From a bacterium (GTDB lineage: Bacteria; Myxococcota_A; Bradymonadia; UBA7976; UBA1532): DNA of 64,000 nucleotides. A program made the translations under genes and the position numbers. This document shows, piece after piece, positions 12,290 to 22,285 of the stretch. Location of the stretch: positions 102,285-166,284 of the forward strand of contig JAUHXC010000021.1 in assembly GCA_030427205.1 (NCBI GenBank), read 5' to 3'. The notes below the pieces were generated by a model. It was not told the DNA's origin. It made no database searches and was given only the letters and a program-made list of their open reading frames with translations. Position 1 is the first letter of the stretch. Every line of letters starts with the position of its first letter.

Positions 12290-12351
12290 AAGATCGAGAC
12301 CCCGGTTGGTCCCTCGATCCTCCCAACCCACACAGCAGGAACCCGCGAATC

Positions 12352-13578
<1,227 letters not shown>

Positions 13579-13636
13579 GGCGCGAGCCGCCATCCCCATT
13601 CGGAGCCGCCGTCCCGCGTCCACAGGCGGCGCCCGC

Positions 13637-13651
13637 GGCCCCTCAGGGGCC
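13637..13651 (+). terminator. GC-rich hairpin downstream of argG
   Basis: A perfect six-base stem (GGCCCC/GGGGCC) with a TCA loop lies 59 bases after the argG stop. No T-tract follows, so an intrinsic terminator is only possible, not shown. Confidence 0.25.
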
Positions 13652-13860
13652 CGAATCGAGCCCGACCCATCCCGACACCGCCACCTGCTCCGATACGGCC
13701 CCGGGCGGGCCGCTGCGTCAGCCACAGCGCCGTCTGCTGCGGGCCTGCGCGCCGTCCTGCGCGACACCGTGCGCATCACGAACTGGCATGGCGTTTGCTC
13801 AAGGGCCGCCGCGAGTTGCCGCTGTCAACAAGCTAACGCGTACGTATCGAGGAGGTCCCG

Positions 13861-15548
<1,688 letters not shown>

Positions 15549-15552
<4 letters not shown>

Positions 15553-16016
15553 ACACCCCCGTCACCCAAGACCTCAACGCCTACGGCTTCAGCACTGAAG
15601 TCCGTGTCCGGCTGTCGGAGACCGATGCCGTCGGCATCGTCTTCTTCGGCAGCTTCGCCGCCTACTTCGACGTGGGCCGCATGGACTATCTGGCCCACCT
15701 CGGCCTGCACCGCTTCGACGGCCACGTGCGCGACCTCGCGCCGGGCGCGGTGGTCGCCCACCAGGTCGACTTCCACAACCCCGCCCGCTACAACGACACC
15801 CTCGTCATCCGGGTCCGGGTGGCCCGGCTGGGGCGGTCGAGCTACACCTTCCACTTCTTCGTCAGCGACAAGCGCACCCGGCGTCCGGTGGCCACCGGCC
15901 AGCTCACGCTGGTCTGGCTCGACGACGACTTCCAGCCGGTGCCGCTGCCCGACGCCTTCCGCGCCGCGGTGCGCACATTCGAAGGCGACCTGCTCGTCGA
16001 CGACAGCGGCGGCTGA
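15549..16016 (+). CDS. Single-hotdog acyl-CoA thioesterase (YbgC/4HBT family)
   Basis: 155 residues, the family norm. Hydrolyses acyl-CoA thioesters in the cytoplasm. The start region VRVRLSETDAVGIVFFGSF is the classic hotdog signature (E-T-D-A-x-G-I-x-F-F, with the catalytic Asp). FDVGRMDYL then begins the central helix, and the strand LTLVWLDDDFQPVPLP closes the fold. The ATG overlaps the protease stop (ATGA), an unusual coupling of an exported protease to a cytoplasmic enzyme. Substrate is not predictable; some relatives act with Tol-Pal or phospholipid pathways. Confidence 0.88.
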
Positions 16017-16028
16017 GCCCGCCGAGCG

Positions 16029-16574
16029 TCACTCTTCGGCGATGCGCCAGCGGACGAGCGGCCCCGCGTGCACCGCGCCGCCCACGTCGACATAGAGCAC
16101 GCCGCCCGCCACCGACACCGTCCAGGTGTGGGTGCGGCGCAGCGCCTCGGCCAGCCGGTCGAGCAGCGCCGGATCGAGCGCGAACAGCTCGATGTCTTCG
16201 GCCCGGTGCACCTTCGCCGCCGCGATCTGGGCCGCGAGCCGTTCGGGCGTGCGCCAGGCGTACACCGCCACCCGCCCGCAGCCCTTGCTGGCCTTGTGCA
16301 GCCGATCCGGCGCCGGGTGGCCCACCTCGATCCAATCGGTGACGTCGCCCCGCAGGTCGCGCCGCCACAGGGCCGGGGTGTCGCCGTCGGACAGCCCGGG
16401 GCCGAAGTCGACCCCCTCGGCGTGCTCCAGGCAGCGCACGAGCAGGCGGGCGATCAGAAAACGATCGGTCTCCGACGGGTGCTGCGCCAGCCGCAGGTCG
16501 AGGTCGTCGTAGACCCCGCGATCGGTATCGGCCAGGGTCAGCCGGAAGGTGCGCATCGTATGCGGGCGGGCCAT
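16029..16574 (-). CDS. yaeQ: YaeQ family protein
   Basis: 181 residues. Conserved YaeQ features are the LTLADTDRGVYDDLDLRLA opening (beta strand of a PD-(D/E)XK-like fold), LAQHPSETDRFLIARLL, DWIEVGHPAPDRLHKASK and the C-terminal VSVAGGVLYVDV. YaeQ proteins have a nuclease-like fold but no settled enzymatic role; the family was once linked to RfaH suppression. The gene ends 12 bp from the convergent thioesterase gene and follows the small lipoprotein gene by 3 bp, so those two are likely co-transcribed. Confidence 0.93.
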   Translation of the reverse strand: MARPHTMRTFRLTLADTDRGVYDDLDLRLAQHPSETDRFLIARLLVRCLEHAEGVDFGPGLSDGDTPALWRRDLRGDVTDWIEVGHPAPDRLHKASKGCGRVAVYAWRTPERLAAQIAAAKVHRAEDIELFALDPALLDRLAEALRRTHTWTVSVAGGVLYVDVGGAVHAGPLVRWRIAEE

Positions 16575-16577
16575 CGG

Positions 16578-17261
16578 CTACTCCAGCGCGAAGCGGGTGG
16601 TGCCCGGCTGCCCGTCGCCCATCTGCCGGCAGTCGTCGATGCTGTCGGGCGAGCGGCACAGGTAGAGCGTATAGCCGTCCTGCTGCCCGTCGGGTTCGAG
16701 CCGCTCGACGACCACGAGCAGGTCGCCGGTGCGCAGCGGGCGGTCGAGGTCGAGCTCGACGTAGACGAAGCCGCCGTCGGGCCCCAGGGACGCCACCCGG
16801 CCGTCGGGCTCGCCGAGCACCGCGGCGGGGTCGAGGTTGAGGCTGCCGTCGAACGGGTCGTTGAACAGCGCGCCGAGCACCACCCCGCCGACCCCGATGC
16901 GCACGTCGCCGCGCGGCGTCGGCTCGACCGCCTGAATCGCGTCGATGTCGGCCCCGGGGCTGGCCGGCGTCTGCCCCGTCGCCGCCCGCGGGGTGCTGTC
17001 GATGATCAGCGCGATGCGAAACTCGGCCCAGTCGTCGAGGGTCGGCTCGGGCGCCGGCTTCGGCTCGAGGTCGGCGGCGGCGCCGTCGTTGCGCAGGCCG
17101 GCGTCGCCGGCGCGGAACGGCGGCGCGGGCTCGGCGGGCAGGCAGCGTTCGCCGTCGAAGACGAAGCCGGCGCCGCAGTCCTCCTCCGACAGCAGGCAGC
17201 CGGGCAGGGCGCCGGCGAGCAGGAGGGCGGCGATCGGAGCGGCGAGCGACGGCGTACGCAT
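16578..17261 (-). CDS. Lipoprotein of unknown function
   Basis: 227 residues from the ATG at 17261. A longer frame reaches 17363, but only this start gives a signal peptide (MRTPSLAAPIAALLLAGALPGC, lipobox LPGC). The lipidated Cys is followed by EEDCGAGFVFDGERC, a small Cys-paired motif seen after lipoboxes in Myxococcota lipoproteins. The body is an Asp-rich beta-type domain (AEFRIALIIDSTPRA, VYVELDLDRPLRTGDLLVVV) with a late Cys pair. No named family is recognised. It sits 3 bp upstream of yaeQ and is divergent from the Cys-rich lipoprotein gene. Confidence 0.8.
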   Translation of the reverse strand: MRTPSLAAPIAALLLAGALPGCLLSEEDCGAGFVFDGERCLPAEPAPPFRAGDAGLRNDGAAADLEPKPAPEPTLDDWAEFRIALIIDSTPRAATGQTPASPGADIDAIQAVEPTPRGDVRIGVGGVVLGALFNDPFDGSLNLDPAAVLGEPDGRVASLGPDGGFVYVELDLDRPLRTGDLLVVVERLEPDGQQDGYTLYLCRSPDSIDDCRQMGDGQPGTTRFALE

Positions 17262-17472
17262 GAGCCGAGAGTGACCGCGGGCCGGCGGCGGGTCAAGCAG
17301 GCCGTAGGGCGCCCGGCGGGGCACGTCTCGTCCAGGGGTGGAGCGGGCTGACGCCGACGTCATGTGTGAAGCGCGACCACGATCGGTGTGCCGCGGGGTT
17401 CACGGATCGGGCGTGCGCGGCCCGAAAAAACCTTTTCGAGTCACGCGGTGACACGATCGAACGTCATCGGTT

Positions 17473-17502
17473 TTGAAGGGCACGAGTCTTGCTCCGTAGG
17501 AT
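17473..17502 (+). promoter_or_regulatory. Candidate sigma-70 promoter for the Cys-rich lipoprotein
   Basis: TTGAAG (17473-17478) and TAGGAT (17497-17502) are each 4/6 matches to -35 and -10 with an 18-base spacer, in the least GC-rich part of the 289-bp divergent spacer. This gives a leader of about 40 bases to the ATG at 17551. Sequence match only. Confidence 0.35.
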
Positions 17503-17550
17503 GGGTGAGCCCGCTTCCACTGCCGACCGCGCTTCTCCGAGGAGATCATC

Positions 17551-19239
17551 ATGCGCACCGCGCTTCTGCCATTCGCCTCCGCCGTCGCCTTCGTGGCGTT
17601 CCTCGGAGGCTGCAACTACAACGACTGTTTCGACTGCCAGTTCGGGGCCTACGAGTTCTGCGACGAGCAGGCCTGCTACGCCTGCGACGAGTATGGCGAC
17701 TGCACCCCGATGCGCTGTCTCAACGACCGCGACTGCCCCATCGGCGCCATCTGCGGCGCCGAGAACATCTGCCAGCAGCCCGGCGGGCAGCGCCCGCCCG
17801 TCGACGGCACCCCCTGCTTCATCGACCTCGACTGCCCCAACGGCGGCGTCTGCGACGACGGCTTCTGCGCCGAGCCGATCCCCGACGTCTGCAACGACTC
17901 GCGCGACTGCGCCCAGGGCCAGGAGTGCAACGCGCTCGGCCGCTGCGTCTGGGCCGACGGCGAGGGCATGGACTGCAACAACGACAACGAGTGCATGCCC
18001 GGCTGCGTCTGTGAATCGGGCCGCTGCTTCGAGGCCGACCGCTGTGAAAACGACGCCCAGTGCCCCCGGGGCGATGTGTGCATCGACGGCACGTGCCGCA
18101 TGGAGTGCCGCCTCGACCCCGACTGCGGCATCGATGGCTACTGCATCGACGGCCGCTGCTGGCCCGCCTGCGAAGAGGCCGACGCCCTGCCCGAGGGCTA
18201 CGTCTGCGAAGACGGCCGGCCCACCCCGTGGCGCCCGGAGTGCCAGCGCAACGCCGACTGCGGCGAGGGTCAGATCTGCGTCGACGGCCGCTGCCAGGGT
18301 GAGCCCGAGCCGCCGGCCCCCGAGTGCGAGGACAACGCCGGGTGTGGCCTGGGCCGCATCTGCGTCGACGGCGCCTGCGCCGACGACCCCGACGTCGAGT
18401 GCCGCATCGACGCCCACTGCCCCGAGGGCGAGCGCTGCACCAACGCGCTGACCTGCGAGCCCGATGGCAGCGCGTCGTGCGACGCCTCGTGCCAGTGCCC
18501 CACCGGCCAGATCTGCAACCTCGACACCAACACCTGCGTCAACCCGCCGCCCGAGCCCCAGCCCTGCGAGGTCGTCTGCGACTGCCCCGCCGGCGACGTC
18601 TGCCAGGACGGCTTCTGCCGGGTGCCCGAAGACCGCAGCTGCATGGAGAGCGAGCAGTGCGCCGCCGGCCTGGTCTGCCTCAACAACCGCTGCGTGCCCG
18701 AGGCGGCCCCCGGCTGTGACCTGTGCCAGTTCGACAGCCAGTGCGCCGACGAGGCCGCCTGCGTCGACGGGCAGTGCCTGCCGCCCTGCGCGACCCACGA
18801 CGACTGCCCGGTGGGCACCGGCTGCGGCCCCGCCGGCCGCTGCGACCCCGACGTCGAGCGCGACGTGGAGTGCATGAACAACGACGACTGCGAAGACGGC
18901 GTCTGCATCGACGCGGCGTGCTACGGCCGCTGCGGCGACGACGGGGGCTGCGCGGCCTACGAGGTGTGCGACGGCGGGCTGTGCATCGCCAGCCTGTGCC
19001 CCGAGATCGAGTGCCTGCGCAACCGCGAGTGCGACGACGGCCTGCACTGCGTCGACGGTCAGTGCCGCACCCCGTGCTTCGGCGACGACGACTGCGGCGG
19101 TGAGGATGTCTGCTTCGAGCGCTACTGCCAGCCGCCGGTCGAGGTGATGCCCGACTGCCTGCGCAACATCGACTGCGGGGAGGGCTTCGAGTGCGTGAAT
19201 GGGACCTGTGCGCAGCGGCAGGACTTCAACCAGCCCTGA
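17551..19239 (+). CDS. Cysteine-rich repeat lipoprotein
   Basis: 562 residues. Signal peptide MRTALLPFASAVAFVAFLGGC with lipobox LGGC. Nearly all of the mature protein is built from more than a dozen 20-45 residue units of the pattern C-x-x-(N/D)-x-(D/E)-C-x-x-G-x-x-C-x-x-G-x-C, for example CINDDC-like and CDDGLHCVDGQC. Many units share the VCIDG/ICVDG core. Such Dickkopf/EB-like disulfide modules are typical of large secreted Myxococcota proteins and would fold only outside the cytoplasm. No enzyme motif is present. It probably forms an extended disulfide-bonded rod on the cell surface. Confidence 0.9.
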   Translation: MRTALLPFASAVAFVAFLGGCNYNDCFDCQFGAYEFCDEQACYACDEYGDCTPMRCLNDRDCPIGAICGAENICQQPGGQRPPVDGTPCFIDLDCPNGGVCDDGFCAEPIPDVCNDSRDCAQGQECNALGRCVWADGEGMDCNNDNECMPGCVCESGRCFEADRCENDAQCPRGDVCIDGTCRMECRLDPDCGIDGYCIDGRCWPACEEADALPEGYVCEDGRPTPWRPECQRNADCGEGQICVDGRCQGEPEPPAPECEDNAGCGLGRICVDGACADDPDVECRIDAHCPEGERCTNALTCEPDGSASCDASCQCPTGQICNLDTNTCVNPPPEPQPCEVVCDCPAGDVCQDGFCRVPEDRSCMESEQCAAGLVCLNNRCVPEAAPGCDLCQFDSQCADEAACVDGQCLPPCATHDDCPVGTGCGPAGRCDPDVERDVECMNNDDCEDGVCIDAACYGRCGDDGGCAAYEVCDGGLCIASLCPEIECLRNRECDDGLHCVDGQCRTPCFGDDDCGGEDVCFERYCQPPVEVMPDCLRNIDCGEGFECVNGTCAQRQDFNQP

Positions 19240-19247
19240 GTTTCATC

Positions 19248-19310
19248 GCCGTGCCCGCTCCAGCCCTTCGGGCCCGGCCTGCGCCCCGTCAGGTCGAGGG
19301 CCTGGCCGCG
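19248..19310 (+). repeat. Dispersed intergenic repeat, copy A
   Basis: 63 bases that match 33432-33494 with about six mismatches. The core contains a small hairpin (GCCC-TTC-GGGC) followed by GCCCCGTCAGGTCGAGGGC. Both copies are intergenic, which suggests a REP-like element. Confidence 0.7.
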
Positions 19311-19519
19311 GCTCGCGTATTGCGGGCCTTCGGCTGGGTTCGAGCCTGGTCCTCTCCAACTCCCCGGAATTTCAGGAGTGCGCTCTCGTTTGGGCGTACG
19401 GGCACCCACAGAGGTGCGAGAAGCGCCAAAAAAATCGACCGAATCAGATCCTCGCCGGGCCTGCGCCGTAGACGTCGACCATTCCGACACGGCAATCCGA
19501 CTCAGCGAGAGGTCGACCC

Positions 19520-21718
19520 ATGCGTCTCCGGCTCACAGCCCCGCTCTGTACCCTGTCCCTGGCGTTCGCCGCCGCCTCGTTCACCGGCTGCGGCGCGTCC
19601 CAAGACTCGTTCGTCAAGACCGACAGCGCCCTCGGGCGGGTGGTGGTCTACCGCAACGGCATCGCCTACTACGAGCGGCGCGCCCGGCGCATCGGCGACC
19701 AGCTGGTGCTCACCGTGCCCCACGACAAGGTCGACGACTTCCTCAAGTCGTTGACGGTCACCGACGCCGCCTCGGGCGAGACGGTGCCGGTCTCCTACCC
19801 CACCACCGGCGCCAGTCAGGGCGGGCAGGTCGACATGACCCTGCAGCTGCCCCCCGGCACCGGCGAAGAGCTGGTCATCACCTACATCACCGACGCGCCG
19901 GCCTGGAAGCCGAGCTACCGCCTCGTCGTCGGCGACGAAGGCAACGTCGACGTGCAGGGCTGGGCCATCGTCGACAATACGACCGGCGAAGACTGGACCC
20001 AGGTGAAGGTCGGCGTCGGCGCCAGCTCGGCGCTGTCGTTCCGCTACGACCTGCGCTCGGTGGTGCACGTGCACCGTGAGACCCTCGGCGGCCAGAAGAG
20101 CTTCGCCGTCGCCCCGCCCACCGGCGGCGCGGTGCACGGCGGCAAGAAGGCCGACAGCGGCGCCATCGCGCTGAGCCTGGGCGACGACATGCTCACGGCG
20201 GCCCGGACGCAGCCCGAGCCGGACTCGATCGTGGTGGCGCAGGCCGAGGTCGTCGCCGAGTACGACGAATCCGAGGACGGCGTCGCCGACCTGCTCGGCG
20301 GCTTCGGCGGCGGCAGCGCCCGCCCGTCGAGCCGGGGCGCCGCCCGCACCAAGAGCCGGCGCCCGCGGCCCGCCAAGGACGTCGCCGCCAAGAAGCCCGT
20401 CGACCGGCGCGCGCAGCAGGCCGAGCAGGCCCGCCAGCAGCGCGCGCAGCAGACCGACAACCGCATCGCCGGCTTGGCCAACCGCCTGCTCGGCAGCGGC
20501 GAGACGGTGGTCATCGAGGCCTACCGCGCCCAGCACCAGAACGACGCCGCCGCGGTCTCGAAGGCCCACTTCGTGCGCAACCGCCTCATCGAGCTCGGCG
20601 TGGCACCCGGCCGGGTGCAGGTGCAGAGCAAGGGCCATGTGGCCGGCCAGAACGCGGGCGTGCAGATGCGGCTGGTGCCCGCGGCCCAGGTGGCCGAAGT
20701 CAACGCCGATCCGGTCGGCGAGAGCCACTTCGAATCCGACGCGCCGATGACCATCCCCCGGGGCACCAGCGCCATGGTCGCCGTGCTCGACGAGGGCACC
20801 GCCGGCGAGGTGGTCTACGTCTACAACCCGGACGGCGAGCGCGGCGACGGCCGCTTCGCCTTCAAGGCGGTGCGCTTCCAGAACCCCACCGAGTCGACCC
20901 TCGAGGCGGGCCCGGTCACGGTCTACGGCGCCAAGCGCTTCATCGGCGAGGGCCTGACCGAGTCGATCCCGCCCAAGTCGACCGCGCTGATCCCGTTCGC
21001 CCTCGACCGGCAGGTGGCCGTCGAGGTGGGCGGCGAGACCCGCGAGAGCATCGACCGCCTCGTCGGCGTCGACCGCGGCAGCTTCACCGCCGAGATGCGC
21101 CATACCCGCCGCTCGACCTACACCGTCACCAACCGCGGCAAGACGCCGGCGACCGTCTTCTTGCGCCACACCGTCGGCGACGGCTGGACCCTCGGTGAGG
21201 CGCCCGATGTCTTCGAGCGCCAGGGCGAGGCCCACCTCTTCGCGGTCGAGGTCGCCGCCGACGCCAGCGAACAGGTGCACATCGAAGCCTGGACCCCGAT
21301 GCAGCGCACCCTCGACCTGCGCGCCGGCGCCGGCGTCGACCTGCTGCGCAGCTGGCTCGAGACCGGGCCCACCGACAAGCGCTTCGTCGACGCCGTGCGC
21401 ACCCTGCTCGGCATTCACGACCAGATCGTGGCCCACCACACCCGCATCCAGAGCACCCGCGGCCAGCTGGTCGAGCTGCGCCAGCGCAGCGCCGAGCTGA
21501 CCCATCAGATCGAGCGCCTCGCGGGCACGACCACCGGCCGCAAGCTCGAGCGCCACCTGCAGAAGAAGCTCATCGAGGTCAGCGAGCGCATCCAGCAGGC
21601 GACCGTCGACACCGTCTCGATGCAGGAGCAGCTGATGCTGGCCCGCATCAAGTTCCAGGACGCCGCCACCGAGCTGACCCTCGACCGCCCGGCCGCCGAG
21701 CAGGTCTCCCGCCGCTGA
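19520..21718 (+). CDS. DUF4139-type lipoprotein with OmpA-like insertion and coiled-coil tail
   Basis: 732 residues; GAGAGGTCG ribosome-binding site. The signal peptide ends at SFTGC. Residues 35-180 match the start of DUF4139/MuiA-like proteins: LGRVVVYRNGIAYYER, then ITYITDAPAWKPSYRL and WAIVDNTTGEDW. An Ala/Arg-rich linker leads at about 313-395 to an OmpA-C-like segment (VVIEAYR..., FVRNRLIELGVAPGRVQVQSKGH), which normally binds peptidoglycan. The DUF4139 beta structure then resumes (TVYGAKRFIGEGLTES, RSTYTVTNRGKTPATV, FLRHTVGDGW) and a helical coiled coil of about 130 residues ends it. The layout suggests an outer-membrane lipoprotein touching the wall; DUF4139 itself is of unknown function. 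Confidence 0.85.
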   Translation: MRLRLTAPLCTLSLAFAAASFTGCGASQDSFVKTDSALGRVVVYRNGIAYYERRARRIGDQLVLTVPHDKVDDFLKSLTVTDAASGETVPVSYPTTGASQGGQVDMTLQLPPGTGEELVITYITDAPAWKPSYRLVVGDEGNVDVQGWAIVDNTTGEDWTQVKVGVGASSALSFRYDLRSVVHVHRETLGGQKSFAVAPPTGGAVHGGKKADSGAIALSLGDDMLTAARTQPEPDSIVVAQAEVVAEYDESEDGVADLLGGFGGGSARPSSRGAARTKSRRPRPAKDVAAKKPVDRRAQQAEQARQQRAQQTDNRIAGLANRLLGSGETVVIEAYRAQHQNDAAAVSKAHFVRNRLIELGVAPGRVQVQSKGHVAGQNAGVQMRLVPAAQVAEVNADPVGESHFESDAPMTIPRGTSAMVAVLDEGTAGEVVYVYNPDGERGDGRFAFKAVRFQNPTESTLEAGPVTVYGAKRFIGEGLTESIPPKSTALIPFALDRQVAVEVGGETRESIDRLVGVDRGSFTAEMRHTRRSTYTVTNRGKTPATVFLRHTVGDGWTLGEAPDVFERQGEAHLFAVEVAADASEQVHIEAWTPMQRTLDLRAGAGVDLLRSWLETGPTDKRFVDAVRTLLGIHDQIVAHHTRIQSTRGQLVELRQRSAELTHQIERLAGTTTGRKLERHLQKKLIEVSERIQQATVDTVSMQEQLMLARIKFQDAATELTLDRPAAEQVSRR

Positions 21719-21766
21719 GTCGCGCCCCGAGCCGCGCCTCCCCCGCCTCCTCGACGCTCTCTCGCG

Positions 21767-21788
21767 CGCTTTCGGTTGCCCGAAAGCG
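21767..21788 (+). terminator. Perfect 9-bp stem-loop between lipoprotein genes
   Basis: CGCTTTCGG and CCGAAAGCG pair perfectly around a TTGC loop, 49 bases after the stop of the DUF4139 gene and 41 before the next start. No T-tract follows, so it may be a terminator or a leader structure of the next mRNA. Confidence 0.4.
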
Positions 21789-21829
21789 GTCCAGTGAGGG
21801 AGAAAGAGTTCGAAGGAGGTGCAACCCCC

Positions 21830-22285
21830 ATGCTCAAACCCAGCCAGTGGCCGCTGCTGGTGCTGCTCGTCTTCGCCGGGTTCGGCTGCGACGACGGCGC
21901 CTCGCCCGGCGGCGACGGGGACGGCGCGGTCGACATGACCCTGCCCGACCCCGACATGGCGCAGCCCGACATGGCGCCGCCCGGCCCGGACATGCGTCCG
22001 CCGGACATGGCGCCGCCCGATCGGGGCCTGCCGCCGCCCGACATGCTGCCGCCCGACATGCTGCCGCCCGACATGTTGCCACCCGACATGGCGCCGCCCG
22101 ACATGGCACCGCCCACGCCTGGTGCCGCCGGGACGACCGCCGGCGGCGCGCAGCGCGAGACGAACCGCTTCTCGCTGACGATCTCCGTCGGCGGACCGAC
22201 CCCCAAGGCCGCACGCCAGAGCCCGCGCTTCCGGGCCCGAATCGGCGTCGGCATCCCCTCCATCGACCCTGCCGGAGCGCCCTGA
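21830..22285 (+). CDS. Small lipoprotein with Pro-Asp-Met repeats
   Basis: 151 residues from an ATG that follows AAGGAGGT; an upstream in-frame start lacks a signal peptide. The signal peptide ends FAGFGC. The mature N-terminus is a run of about 12 Pro-Asp-Met units (PPDMLPPDMAPPDM type), followed by a short Thr/Gly linker and a tail of about 50 residues (RFSLTISVGGPTPKAARQSP). Too short for an enzyme. Its stop overlaps the start of the repeat protein (TGATG), so the two products are made together; this may be its tether or partner. Confidence 0.82.
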   Translation: MLKPSQWPLLVLLVFAGFGCDDGASPGGDGDGAVDMTLPDPDMAQPDMAPPGPDMRPPDMAPPDRGLPPPDMLPPDMLPPDMLPPDMAPPDMAPPTPGAAGTTAGGAQRETNRFSLTISVGGPTPKAARQSPRFRARIGVGIPSIDPAGAP

